DNA of 64,000 bases from CAIZGX01 sp964430305 (GCA_964430305.1 CAYSEX010000006.1:1-64000); one strand, 5' to 3'. Positions 9,064 through 18,618 are shown, numbered from the stretch's first letter. The notes: generated from the sequence alone by a model not told the origin. Numbers and translations are program-made.

Positions 9064-12000
9064 ATGACAAGTAAAAAAGATGCATGGAAACCTTTTTTCG
9101 TGCTGAAAAGTTCAGCCGGAAGTGGAAAAACCTATGCCCTCGTTCATCATTATCTGAGACTGGCCCTCATGCATCCCATAGCTGACTATTACCAGCGCAT
9201 TTTAGCAATCACATTTACCAATGCCGCTGCTGCTGAAATGAAGGAGCGAATTATGGAGCGGCTGCATGAATTCGCTCAGCCTGAAGCACTCGCTGGATCT
9301 GTTGAACTGTTTAATGACTTGGTCTTTCAATTGAAAATATCGCCCCAAGAATTACAAAGTCGAGCCATTACAGTGCGATCGCACATACTGCATCATTACT
9401 CTCAATTTAGTGTAAGTACCATTGATAGTTTTGTACACAGAATCATTCGCTCATTTGCCAGAGACTTGCATATTCATCCAGACTTTGGAATTGAAATGGA
9501 CACTTCAAGATTTCTTGATGAGGTTGTAGATACCTGCCTCAACGAAGTAGGAAAAGATGCAGAATTAACGGCATACTTAGAACATTTCGTGATGTCCAGT
9601 TTCGATGAAGAAGGAGATTGGAATGTACGCAAGGGCATGCTCGACATTTCGTCTCAATTATTGAAAGAAAATTCAAAAGACATTTTTCATCAACTGCAAA
9701 AGCTGTCTCTTTCAGACTATCAGCAAATCAGAAAAAAACTACTTAGTAGACAAGAAGAGCTTTTTACACCGGTTGCCAACAAAATTGCATCTGCTTTAGA
9801 TGAATTAGACCGCGTAGGAATTACACCGAAACAAATTTATTATTCAGGAAGCGGCAGTTATACTTTTCTAACTCGCATATTGATCGGAAATTTCGAACCT
9901 CCAGGACCGCGACTTCAAGATGCCATAAACAAAGACTGGGTAAAGAAAAAAGGCGAATATCCTGAATTGGATTCGCGTGCAGACATGCTAACCGAAGCTG
10001 CTCAATGCGGTATTGATTGGATCAATAGTAAGGAACTAAGGGAATTTCGACGTATTGAAAAAATACTTCCTCACGTTTTCACCACCGGCCTTTTAAGCAA
10101 ACTCTTCGACATTTCCACCCGTTTGAAAGAAGAAGAAAATTTTCTTTTAATCAATGACTTTCACACCATTGTTTCTGAAATAGTTCAGCAAAGCCCTGCA
10201 CCATTTATATATGAACGAGCTGGTGAGAGATACAATCATTTGCTCATAGATGAATTTCAGGATACATCAGAAATGCAATGGAGAAATTTTTTACCGCTCA
10301 TTGAAAATTCTTTAGCTGAAAACCATTTCAATTTACTTGTAGGTGATGGTAAACAGAGTATCTATAGATGGAGAAATGGCAATGTTGAACAATTTGTGCA
10401 ATTACCACAACTGCATAATGGAGCGTCCAACTTCTTACAAGAAAAGATTAAACAATCATACGAAGATGATAATTTGAACACAAACCGCAGAAGCGGGAAA
10501 ACAATCATTGATTTCAACACTTGGCTTTATGATCAAATGCAAGCAAAATTACCTGCATTTCAAAATGTTTATCAGGGTCACCAGCAATTGCATCATCGTG
10601 ATTTCAACGGATTGGTTAAAACAGAAGTAGTTAATCTTGGAAAACGTGAACCCAACAGAGCGCGCATATTACAAGGAATACATGAAGCTATTCAAGATTG
10701 TCTGAAAGATGGTTATTCCTACGGAGACATCGCCATTCTAACTAGAAAAGGTAAATCAGAGAGCACCCTCATTTCTGAATATCTCATGGATGTCTCTGAT
10801 GGCGAAATTCCATTAATGACAGAAGATAGTTTTTTACTAAAAAATAGTAGATCCGTTTTACTCATTATGGCTTGCATTCGGTACTTAGCTAAACCAAATG
10901 AGGCCTTTTATCAGTTTAATCTAATTGAAAATATTTGCGCTTCGTTTCCCAATAAGTTCAATTATGAAGAGGTCATATCAACCTACAGTAGACCCGTAAA
11001 AAATCCCGAAGGAAAAAAATATCTCAAAGGAAAACTGGAATTTCTTGTCAAAGATTTTCTTCAAACCCATTACCCCAAGTTTTTAAGTGATCATCACTTT
11101 TACTCGCATCCTTTCGAATCCATTCAAAATCTCATTCGATTGTTCAATCTGCCCTTTGATATGTATTTGGAATGTTTCGAAAATCAAATGCTACAACTAT
11201 CTCACAGAAATGGAATGGGATTTTTAGAGATTGTGCAATGGTGGGCTGAAAATGAACATAAACTATATGTAACCAATACACAGAAACAAGAAGCTATTCG
11301 CATATTAACGGTACACAAAAGCAAAGGACTTCAATTTCCAGTTGTCATTTTCCCGAAGTTTGGAACCAAAATTCCAGTCCAATCCATTTGGGTTGACGCA
11401 CCAAAAGTGGTTCATCCGTTTGAATCGGGACTCATTTCATTCACTCCCGCAGTAAACAGCAAAGAGACTGATTTAGAAGAGGCGCAATTAGAGAACAGTA
11501 AGTTATTCCTTGATGAACTTAATGGACTGTATGTGGCTACAACCCGACCAGAAGATCGGTTGTATTTATTTGTAGAAGTCAGCTCGGGCAATAACAGTGG
11601 TGCACACCATGCATTAATTGAATCATTGTTAAAACAAGGAAATAATGAACCTGTTTTGACTTGGGGAAATTCAGATCAAAAAGAGATTAAAAAAGAAAAA
11701 ATCTCAAGTCAATCAACGCAAACACTTATTGGTACTCGAAGTAAAATTGAACTTCCTAATCTCAGATATAAAGAACAGACGAAGCGCAAGCTAGATGGCA
11801 TTGAACACCTTCGAGTTGGAAATGCCTTTCATGCTTGCATGGAAAAAATTCAAACCAAAAAAGAGGCTACAGCTATTTGCAATCAATTTTTAATGCAAGA
11901 AAACTTATCCCTCTCAGATAAAAAGATACTCGAGGAATTATTGCAGAACGCTCTTACACTTCCAATTTTTGATGTGCTATTCAATACTTCGGCCGAAATA

Positions 12001-12234
12001 AAAACAGAGATTGATATTCGCTACACTAACGCTTTATCTGTAAGACCAGACCGCATCTTGTTTTACAAAGATCGGGTGGAGGTGTATGATTTCAAAACCG
12101 GAAACACCAAGAAAGATGATCATCAAAATCAAGTAAAAACATATGTGAATTATCTCAGCGAAATCACAGCGCTACCTGTATCGGGCTATTTAGCTTACGT
12201 TCAGCTGAAAGAACTTATTCCTGTTCAGCCATAA
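9064..12234 (+). CDS. AddA-like UvrD/Rep helicase-nuclease
   Basis: A 1056-residue superfamily 1A helicase fused to a C-terminal RecB-type nuclease. Visible in order: Walker A SSAGSGKT at 16-23, a Q/motif Ia region NAAAAEMKERI, the Walker B box LLIDEFQDTS near 393-402, GDGKQSIYRWRNG, motif V TVHKSKGLQFPVV near 750, motif VI ATTRPEDRLYLF, and a PD-(D/E)xK nuclease core (GNAFHACME, RPDRI, VYDFKTG) near 920-1013. This is the layout of AddA/RecB, which unwind and resect double-strand breaks for recombination. The AddB partner often found alongside is not in the window. The 3' end overlaps the convergent aminopeptidase gene by 20 bases. Confidence 0.9.
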   Translation: MTSKKDAWKPFFVLKSSAGSGKTYALVHHYLRLALMHPIADYYQRILAITFTNAAAAEMKERIMERLHEFAQPEALAGSVELFNDLVFQLKISPQELQSRAITVRSHILHHYSQFSVSTIDSFVHRIIRSFARDLHIHPDFGIEMDTSRFLDEVVDTCLNEVGKDAELTAYLEHFVMSSFDEEGDWNVRKGMLDISSQLLKENSKDIFHQLQKLSLSDYQQIRKKLLSRQEELFTPVANKIASALDELDRVGITPKQIYYSGSGSYTFLTRILIGNFEPPGPRLQDAINKDWVKKKGEYPELDSRADMLTEAAQCGIDWINSKELREFRRIEKILPHVFTTGLLSKLFDISTRLKEEENFLLINDFHTIVSEIVQQSPAPFIYERAGERYNHLLIDEFQDTSEMQWRNFLPLIENSLAENHFNLLVGDGKQSIYRWRNGNVEQFVQLPQLHNGASNFLQEKIKQSYEDDNLNTNRRSGKTIIDFNTWLYDQMQAKLPAFQNVYQGHQQLHHRDFNGLVKTEVVNLGKREPNRARILQGIHEAIQDCLKDGYSYGDIAILTRKGKSESTLISEYLMDVSDGEIPLMTEDSFLLKNSRSVLLIMACIRYLAKPNEAFYQFNLIENICASFPNKFNYEEVISTYSRPVKNPEGKKYLKGKLEFLVKDFLQTHYPKFLSDHHFYSHPFESIQNLIRLFNLPFDMYLECFENQMLQLSHRNGMGFLEIVQWWAENEHKLYVTNTQKQEAIRILTVHKSKGLQFPVVIFPKFGTKIPVQSIWVDAPKVVHPFESGLISFTPAVNSKETDLEEAQLENSKLFLDELNGLYVATTRPEDRLYLFVEVSSGNNSGAHHALIESLLKQGNNEPVLTWGNSDQKEIKKEKISSQSTQTLIGTRSKIELPNLRYKEQTKRKLDGIEHLRVGNAFHACMEKIQTKKEATAICNQFLMQENLSLSDKKILEELLQNALTLPIFDVLFNTSAEIKTEIDIRYTNALSVRPDRILFYKDRVEVYDFKTGNTKKDDHQNQVKTYVNYLSEITALPVSGYLAYVQLKELIPVQP

Positions 12235-13510
12235 GTGCTTCAATCTCTTCCACTTCCAATGGAAAGTTTACGAATAAATCACGGTTACCATTCTCAGTAA
12301 TTACAATATTATTTTCTAAACGAATACCGAGATTTTCTTCAAGAATGTAGATTCCAGGCTCGACTGTGAATACATTTCCTACTTCAATGGGTTTATTCCA
12401 ATTTCCAACATCATGAACATCAAGACCTAAAAAATGTGAAGTTCCATGCATAAAATATTTTTTATATGCAGGCCATGCTGGATTTTGATTTTTCACATCA
12501 TCGGCAGTAATTAATTTCAAATCAATTAACTCTTTGGTCATCATTTCGCCAACTGCTGCATGATAATCCGATAACATTACTCCGGGTTTCAAATACGCTG
12601 TAGCTCCTTTCATGACACGAAGGACGGCATTATAAACATCTTTCTGACGTTGTGTAAATTTCCCATTCACAGGTAAACAGCGTGTCATATCTGCATTGTA
12701 TCCACCATATTCTGCACCCACATCTAATAGAATAACATCACCATCTCCACACGCACGATCATTTTCAATATAATGCAAGACACACGCATTTCTACCTGAA
12801 GCAACAATAGGCGTATATGCAAAACCTCTTGATCCATTACTCAGGAATTCATGTGCAAATTCGGCTTCAATTTGATACTCCATTACACCAGGTTTTAACA
12901 TACCCATGACCCTGCGTAATCCTTGATTTGTTAGATCAATTGCACGTTGAATTTGGTCAATTTCCTCCTTGTCTTTTACTGCTCGTAAAGCATGCATTAT
13001 TGGCGCACTACGTTCAATGCAATGATGCGGATATTTTGTTCTTACATGTTTTGATAGGCGCATCTCACGTGTTTCAACCTCAATATTTGCGCGTGAATGT
13101 TCATTGCTGTTCAAATAAAGACACGTAGCTTCACCTATAACCGTATGGAGCATTTTTTCAAAATCATGTGACCAATAGATACTTGCGATTCCTGTTCTTT
13201 CGGTTGCTTGTGATTTCGATAATTTCGCTCCTTCCCAAATGGCAATATGTTCATTTGTTTCACGAACAAATAACATTTCTCTATGTGCTGGATTCTGAGC
13301 CTCTGGGAAGAGAATCAACAATGTTTCTTCCTGATCTACACCCGTTAAATAAAAAATATCGCTATGCTGCTTAAATGGTAAAGTACCATCGGCACTCGAT
13401 GGATAAATATCATTACTTGTAAAAACCGCCAAGCCTTTACTTTTCATTTGCTTCGCGAAGTTGGCTCTATTTTTTTGATAAAAAGAACTCGATAAGGCTG
13501 GGTATCTCAT
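12215..13510 (-). CDS. pepP: Xaa-Pro aminopeptidase (aminopeptidase P)
   Basis: A 431-residue M24 metallopeptidase that removes an N-terminal residue preceding proline. The N-terminal creatinase-like domain (1-~170) is followed by the pita-bread catalytic domain. Metal ligands are in LLDVGAEYGGYNADMTR (two Asp), HGTSHFLGLDVHD (His), FTVEPGIY (Glu) and IRLENNIVIT (Glu), all in the right order. No signal peptide, so it is cytoplasmic. It lies 5 bases downstream of the secreted lysyl-oxidase-like gene on the same strand and is probably cotranscribed with it, with no obvious functional link. The 3' end runs 20 bases into the convergent addA-like gene. Confidence 0.93.
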   Translation of the reverse strand: MRYPALSSSFYQKNRANFAKQMKSKGLAVFTSNDIYPSSADGTLPFKQHSDIFYLTGVDQEETLLILFPEAQNPAHREMLFVRETNEHIAIWEGAKLSKSQATERTGIASIYWSHDFEKMLHTVIGEATCLYLNSNEHSRANIEVETREMRLSKHVRTKYPHHCIERSAPIMHALRAVKDKEEIDQIQRAIDLTNQGLRRVMGMLKPGVMEYQIEAEFAHEFLSNGSRGFAYTPIVASGRNACVLHYIENDRACGDGDVILLDVGAEYGGYNADMTRCLPVNGKFTQRQKDVYNAVLRVMKGATAYLKPGVMLSDYHAAVGEMMTKELIDLKLITADDVKNQNPAWPAYKKYFMHGTSHFLGLDVHDVGNWNKPIEVGNVFTVEPGIYILEENLGIRLENNIVITENGNRDLFVNFPLEVEEIEALMAEQE

Positions 13511-13515
13511 ACGTA

Positions 13516-15564
13516 TTATAATTTCACAAAACGAAACGCAGTACCCGATCCAGCTTGATTAAACGGATGAATGGTATACACGCCAGTTGATAAATCAGAA
13601 ATTTCCAAAGTGTTCCAAACATTCAAGCTTAATGAAGAAATAGTTTTCACCGTTCTTCCTGTAGCATCTTGAATGGCCATGTGTGTGGTTCCTTCGCTCA
13701 AAGCATTCACACGCACACGAATTTCATTGCTCGCAGGATTCGGATATACTTCGGTAGAGGCAGTGACAAGACTAGAATTCTCATCAACGCTCACCAACTG
13801 CACACATGATCCATAAACGTAACTTGGTAAGCGCTCAGCGTTATTGTTTACAATATCAACAACTTCATCAATACAAATTTCATTGCCTTCGAAGTTCGAT
13901 AAATACACACGACACAACTGCGTTGGGTTTGAACTATTCTCTATTTTATTTCCATAGACATTGGATACAACAAAAACGCCCTCAGAAAAAGCGTTATAAC
14001 CGACTTCACAACTGAAAACTGTTGGATCTATCAAACTAGAAACTCCAATGACATCGGCACCAGAAATTTCAAATTGATAACCAGTCACATCGTCCATTGT
14101 GCTCATTAATTCCACATCAATGTAGCCATCAGCTGCACTGAAGTTGGAAATTGATAAACCAGCAGCTGTATTTACATTTACAATGTTACGGGGGAAGTCG
14201 CAAGCATTTGTAATTGTTGACCCACCATTTCCGCCATTCATGCACCATTGCGCCAGATAAATATCATACACTGAAATTTCTCCGTTTGCGTTTAGATCAT
14301 TACATGTTGTAGCCTGAATGGTTTCTTGGGCTAGTATTCCAAGATAGGAAACAACGTCTGATCCATTCAAATCACTGTCTGCATTCACATCACCAAACAC
14401 AGATGGACCATTGCAAACGCCATTGCAATCTAACTCTGCGGAGCCATTGATGTTTCCTGCACAGTCAATATAGGTTGGGCAATCAGGTAGCAATTGAAAC
14501 GTAGGTACACCATTGTTCCAAAAAATCTCCATGCATATCGAAACCGCGTTGTTTTGGGTATTGCTTTCATATCTTCCTAATGCATCGGGCAAATAATATG
14601 GATTTACAAGTGCCACAAAACGATATTGTCCTGCAGGAATTTCGGTTATATCTAACCATTGACATTGCGTTCCTGCACCATAAATATCATAGCAACCCGA
14701 AGATATTCCCATGTCTGAACAATTGTATTGTCCCATTCCACACAAGTCCATGACACAGAATCCATTTTTATGGCCTACAGGAACCAAATCACCATTCTCA
14801 TCCATTAATCTATAGTCGCCATATCCTTCATAGTGGGTATGGCCATGACAATTCACAACACTAAACATTTCAGGATTTGCAGAAGGGTTTCCAATGTAAT
14901 AGTCTGCTTCACCAATGTTGTCAATTTTTGAGCTGAAACCAATGATCCAACGATTCCCATACCCTGTAACACATCCTTCCTGAACGTCGCACTCTGCGGC
15001 TAAAATTTGACCAACATATAAAGAATTAACCAGGGCTAAACTGTCAAATCGCAAATCGGGTTGCGAACAAGCATCACTTGGAAAATAAACACATGAGCCA
15101 TCATCTGCTGTTGCCATTGGATTGAAGTTACAAGCTGTAGCATCTGTACAACCGTATATCTGACCTATGTAAGTAATATTGAAATTCACAGACGCTGTGC
15201 AGCTTTCGTAATAGTCACCAATTCGAACGTAGTAGGTTGTTCCAGCAATAAGATTGACTTCTAGATGCGCTTGCAATCCGCAGAAATCATCATTGTATGC
15301 ATAGGTGCCTTCAGCAAATTCGGTTGGATTCGCAACGCATGAAGAATAGATCCAAATTTTCGTATCACACGAGTTAGTTCCACAAGTAGAGAATGCTGTA
15401 ATTCCCGATTCTGTTGGAGTGTAGGTATACCAGGTGTCTTCGAAAGTTCCTGTATAATCACCAGGTCCTGCGAGTGGAATTGGATTATCGCATGTAGTAC
15501 CTTGTTGAGAAAAACTGAAGCTCCAAGACAAAACGAGCCCAAATAATAGGAATAATTTTTTCAT
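13516..15564 (-). CDS. Secreted lysyl-oxidase-like copper amine oxidase with dockerin-like and T9SS sorting domains
   Basis: A 682-residue secreted multidomain protein. Residues 1-19 are a signal peptide. About 25-135 form a Cys-rich beta-sandwich resembling a pre-peptidase/PPC domain. 139-160 carry the short Cys motif CTDATACNFNPMATADDGSC. 168-348 are a lysyl oxidase domain. Compared with human LOX, the copper ligands are H240, H242, H244 (CHGHTH), and the two residues that crosslink into the lysine tyrosylquinone cofactor are K266 (VGHKNGFC) and Y295 (CYDIYGAG, then CQWLDIT). 392-442 are two Ca-binding loops like a dockerin (DVNADSDLNG, DLNANGEISVYD). About 605-682 are a type A T9SS sorting domain beginning VYPNPASNEI. 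The enzyme would oxidise primary amines such as lysine side chains outside the cell. Substrate unknown. Confidence 0.88.
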   Translation of the reverse strand: MKKLFLLFGLVLSWSFSFSQQGTTCDNPIPLAGPGDYTGTFEDTWYTYTPTESGITAFSTCGTNSCDTKIWIYSSCVANPTEFAEGTYAYNDDFCGLQAHLEVNLIAGTTYYVRIGDYYESCTASVNFNITYIGQIYGCTDATACNFNPMATADDGSCVYFPSDACSQPDLRFDSLALVNSLYVGQILAAECDVQEGCVTGYGNRWIIGFSSKIDNIGEADYYIGNPSANPEMFSVVNCHGHTHYEGYGDYRLMDENGDLVPVGHKNGFCVMDLCGMGQYNCSDMGISSGCYDIYGAGTQCQWLDITEIPAGQYRFVALVNPYYLPDALGRYESNTQNNAVSICMEIFWNNGVPTFQLLPDCPTYIDCAGNINGSAELDCNGVCNGPSVFGDVNADSDLNGSDVVSYLGILAQETIQATTCNDLNANGEISVYDIYLAQWCMNGGNGGSTITNACDFPRNIVNVNTAAGLSISNFSAADGYIDVELMSTMDDVTGYQFEISGADVIGVSSLIDPTVFSCEVGYNAFSEGVFVVSNVYGNKIENSSNPTQLCRVYLSNFEGNEICIDEVVDIVNNNAERLPSYVYGSCVQLVSVDENSSLVTASTEVYPNPASNEIRVRVNALSEGTTHMAIQDATGRTVKTISSLSLNVWNTLEISDLSTGVYTIHPFNQAGSGTAFRFVKL

Positions 15565-15623
15565 GATTTTGATTAAGTATGCCGAATTTAAGAAAAAACA
15601 GAGGGTGAAAAGAATAGAATTGA

Positions 15624-16337
15624 TTATTTCGGTGAATTCGACTCTGTATTTTTCTTCTTTCTATTCAATTCCCACTTGTATCCTGATAGAATAACAAAAT
15701 CCATATCACCATTTCCGAGATCTTTTTGAATTAAATAACCGATTGAAAAATTCGATGTTTTATTGATTTTGAATTTCAAATTTATTTGACTGCGCCAATC
15801 GGTATAAGCATAGGTAATGGGTTCAAAAAACAATTCGTGGGAGATTTGAATATCTACCTTTTTCATACCCGAGAATTCGAAAGCAAATTTCTCTCTCCAA
15901 GTTGACTTCAAGTCTATATCCGTACCATAAGTAGTGGTCGTTTGATAGCGTGAAGTGGAAGATAATTTGAAATTCTTTGCTGGAAGTATCAGTTGCAAAC
16001 CATAGGACCACCTCTGTCTAAAATTGTACTCACCCTGACTTCTTTTACCACCCAATCTATGTTCTATGGAAGTTGCAATGTATCTATTCCATTTCTTTGA
16101 TGTTCCAAAATCAGAAAAGAATCCATTGATACGAGTCAAATTCTCATCCATTCGAACCTCGGGTGCGGCATAGATATTCCAATTCTTAAATGCCTTATTC
16201 TTCGACAAAAAAATTTCTTCTAACTCAAACGAAAAAGAAGACCCAACCCACAAACCTGCATCTTTCTGCTGGGCAAAAGTGTTGCTTGCCGATGTTAGAA
16301 TTAGAATGAACAACCAAGCAAATCTATTGCGTATCAT
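15624..16337 (-). CDS. DUF2490 family outer-membrane protein
   Basis: A 237-residue protein with a signal peptide (cleavage after FAQ near residue 22) and a series of amphipathic strands ending in aromatic residues (WNIYAAPEVR, RQRWSYGLQL, YTDWRSQINLKF), as in the DUF2490 beta-barrel family. No biochemical function is known for the family. The start overlaps the upstream lipoprotein gene by 14 bases, and that gene in turn touches yebC, so the three form one transcription unit. The C-terminal 15 residues are Lys/Asn/Ser rich and probably periplasmic. Confidence 0.8.
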   Translation of the reverse strand: MIRNRFAWLFILILTSASNTFAQQKDAGLWVGSSFSFELEEIFLSKNKAFKNWNIYAAPEVRMDENLTRINGFFSDFGTSKKWNRYIATSIEHRLGGKRSQGEYNFRQRWSYGLQLILPAKNFKLSSTSRYQTTTTYGTDIDLKSTWREKFAFEFSGMKKVDIQISHELFFEPITYAYTDWRSQINLKFKINKTSNFSIGYLIQKDLGNGDMDFVILSGYKWELNRKKKNTESNSPK

Positions 16338-16737
16338 AAATGGTTAAATCCGAAAGTTCAATTTGATCTTGATTGTCTATTAACTCAACCTCTTTCAGAA
16401 TGACCATACGCGAAGGGTCAATCACAGGTGGGTTTACTCCAGTAGTGTCCTTGCTGTAGGTGTAAATGGTATACTTTCCTCGACGTAGATTTCTAAATTC
16501 AAATTCGCCGTTGTAATTTGTTACTACTTTATCATCTGGAGAAATATGCCCCCCGTAAACAATATACACATCTTGGTCCGCGGCGGGAACAGTATATATT
16601 GCTGTATTCGGATTTGTTAGAACAACCCTTACCTCTTTATTTACTTTACCAGAAATGATACCTGCACCACCAAGGCCAGGCTCTTTAACACATCCCATGA
16701 TAGAGATGGTGGCTATCAGGACTAAAAAAACTTTCAT
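16324..16737 (-). CDS. Small lipoprotein with carboxypeptidase-regulatory-like (prealbumin) fold
   Basis: A 137-residue lipoprotein: lipobox SIMGC with Cys16, then one beta-sandwich domain of the CarboxypepD_reg/SdrD-B type (SGKVNKEVRVV, DVYIVYGG, TNYNGEFEFRNLRRGKYTIY). Such domains are small surface or periplasmic modules and have no catalytic residues. Its start codon shares one base with the yebC stop (TAATG) and its end overlaps the DUF2490 barrel by 14 bases, so a barrel-lipoprotein pair is likely. Specific role unknown. Confidence 0.75.
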   Translation of the reverse strand: MKVFLVLIATISIMGCVKEPGLGGAGIISGKVNKEVRVVLTNPNTAIYTVPAADQDVYIVYGGHISPDDKVVTNYNGEFEFRNLRRGKYTIYTYSKDTTGVNPPVIDPSRMVILKEVELIDNQDQIELSDLTIYDTQ

Positions 16738-17447
16738 TATTTCAAATTATGATAAACGGCTTGTACATCATCATCTTCTTCCATCTTCTCTACCAATTCT
16801 AGAATTTCATCTACTTGCTCTTCTGTTACCTCAGCATAGCTATTTGGAATTCGTTCAAGACCGGCTTTGTTCACAGGGATATTGCGATCTTCCAACTCTT
16901 TTTGCATGGAACCAAAATCGGCGAAAGCGGTATAAACTACAATTTCGTTTTCATCTATTTCAGATGATTCCAATCCAGCGTCGATGAGTTCCAATTCCAA
17001 TTCTTCCCAATTAGAAAGGTGTTCAGCCGGCAAACGAAACACACCTTTACGTTCAAAAATGAATGAAAGTGATCCACTTGTTCCTAAGGCCCCACCTCCT
17101 CGGTTGAAATACATACGAATATTCGCAACGGTCCGAGTAGGGTTATCTGTGGCTGTTTCTATCAATACCGCAACTCCGTGCGGACCATAGCCTTCATAAA
17201 CTACCTCATCATAATTGCTGGCATCTTTAGAAGATGCTCTTTTAATTGCTGCTTCTACGCGATCCTTTGGCATGTTCGCGCCTTTGGCGTTTACTATGCA
17301 TTGTCTCAATCTTGGATTGTAGGAAGGGTCAGGACCTCCGGCTTTAACAGCCATTGCAATTTCTTTCCCAATTCGTGTGAATGCCTTCGCCATTTTATCA
17401 TAGCGAGCGAACATTTTATGTTTTCGTTTTTCGAATATGCGTCCCAT
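16737..17447 (-). CDS. yebC: YebC/PmpR family regulator or translation factor
   Basis: A 236-residue YebC-family protein. The typical opening MGRIFEKRKHKMFARYDKMAK, the GPDPSYNPRLRQ segment, the MPKDRVEAAIKRA helix and the acidic domain with EEDDDVQAVYHNL at the end are all present. Members were annotated as transcription factors, and recent work on the family points to relief of ribosome stalling at proline stretches. It leads the lipoprotein and DUF2490 genes. A -7 like element (TATTTTTG on the minus strand, plus-strand bases 17453-17460) ends only five bases before the ATG, which would give an almost leaderless mRNA if used. Confidence 0.93.
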   Translation of the reverse strand: MGRIFEKRKHKMFARYDKMAKAFTRIGKEIAMAVKAGGPDPSYNPRLRQCIVNAKGANMPKDRVEAAIKRASSKDASNYDEVVYEGYGPHGVAVLIETATDNPTRTVANIRMYFNRGGGALGTSGSLSFIFERKGVFRLPAEHLSNWEELELELIDAGLESSEIDENEIVVYTAFADFGSMQKELEDRNIPVNKAGLERIPNSYAEVTEEQVDEILELVEKMEEDDDVQAVYHNLK

Positions 17448-17489
17448 ACAGGCAAAAATAAAACAGGTTCGTGAGAAGTGAAAAATGAA

Positions 17490-18551
17490 TTAAGCCATAC
17501 CCATGGTTCTCAAGTAACGAACGTGGGAAACAACTGCCTTGGCTACATTCGAAAATTCATTGTATTGAACCCCAAATTCTTTGCACGTTTCGCGTACAAT
17601 TTTATTGATCTGAGGGTAATGCACGTGACTTATTCTTGGGAACAAATGGTGCTCAACCTGAAAATTCAAACCACCAGCAAGGATATTTACAATTTTACTT
17701 TTGGTTGCAAAATTTGACGTGGTTAGAATTTGATGCACAGCCCATTCCGACTGCAGTTCATTTCCATCAAACTCAGGCAAATGAAATTGTGTGTTTTCAA
17801 CCACGTGAGCCAATTGAAACACAACGGCAATTAACCAACCGCAGACAAACAACATGATTAGATAGCCAATAAGAGCTTTGACAACTCCAACGAAAATGAG
17901 GGGAAGTACTAAGAATACGACGAGGTACCCTAGCTTGCTTACCCAAAAAATAATGTGCTCTTTCAATGGAATCTTCCGAATAGGTGTAACGCCCACTCGT
18001 TTATTGAAATATTTGCCAAAATCTTTAATGTATACCCACAAGAAATAAGTCATGCCATAGATAATTGTCCAGTAAATGAATTGATATCTGTGAAACCAAT
18101 ATCTTTTTTGCTGTGCATTCACTCTTAGGAATGGCTGTACATCAATATCATCATCTACACCCTCCACATTGGTGAATACGTGATGAATTTGGTTATGCTT
18201 AATTTTCCATAAGAAAACGTTACCACCAATGAGGTTTAAGGAATACCCCGTGAGTTCGTTCACCCATCTTTTCGAAGAAAAACTTCCGTGGGCACTATCG
18301 TGCATGAGATTGAAGCCTATTGCTGCGAAAACAACACCTAAAGTTCCCCAAAGCAGAAAATGTACAAATAGATTTTCAATGGCAAAAAGTAAGATGTAAT
18401 TTACAATAAGCAGAGCAATGAGAACTATGGCCTTGGAATAGATTTTCCAATTACCTGTTTTCTGCACCCCTTTCTGTTGGAAGTACTGATCTACTTTTTC
18501 GCTCAACGCGTTAAAAAACGGGTGGGCATGATTTCCTAATGATACTGACAA
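17490..18551 (-). CDS. Membrane fatty-acid / acyl-CoA desaturase
   Basis: A 353-residue di-iron membrane desaturase. The three histidine boxes are HDSAHG, HNQIHH and QVEHH (in NFQVEHHLFPRISHVHYP), in the order and spacing of the front-end/acyl-lipid desaturase group, with two pairs of hydrophobic segments around them. It introduces a double bond into membrane fatty acyl chains. The start is unusual: the first possible codon after an in-frame stop is TTG at 18551, and no ATG occurs before the first histidine box. Homologues I recall begin at about the same distance from the NALSEKVDQYF segment, which supports TTG. It is divergent from purH. Confidence 0.88.
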   Translation of the reverse strand: MSVSLGNHAHPFFNALSEKVDQYFQQKGVQKTGNWKIYSKAIVLIALLIVNYILLFAIENLFVHFLLWGTLGVVFAAIGFNLMHDSAHGSFSSKRWVNELTGYSLNLIGGNVFLWKIKHNQIHHVFTNVEGVDDDIDVQPFLRVNAQQKRYWFHRYQFIYWTIIYGMTYFLWVYIKDFGKYFNKRVGVTPIRKIPLKEHIIFWVSKLGYLVVFLVLPLIFVGVVKALIGYLIMLFVCGWLIAVVFQLAHVVENTQFHLPEFDGNELQSEWAVHQILTTSNFATKSKIVNILAGGLNFQVEHHLFPRISHVHYPQINKIVRETCKEFGVQYNEFSNVAKAVVSHVRYLRTMGMA

Positions 18552-18591
18552 AATAATATACTTTGAGTGCTAAGGTAAGGGAAGAAGAGAA

Positions 18592-18599
18592 TAACTTTG
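18592..18599 (+). promoter_or_regulatory. Bacteroidota -7 promoter element for purH
   Basis: TAACTTTG is an exact match to the Bacteroidota -7 consensus TAnnTTTG, ending 19 bases before the GTG start of purH. I see no convincing -33 TTTG/TTG at 17-21 bases upstream. A TTTG at 18562-18565 is too far away. Confidence 0.6.
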
Positions 18600-18618
18600 C
18601 CACTTAATTTTTTTCGCT

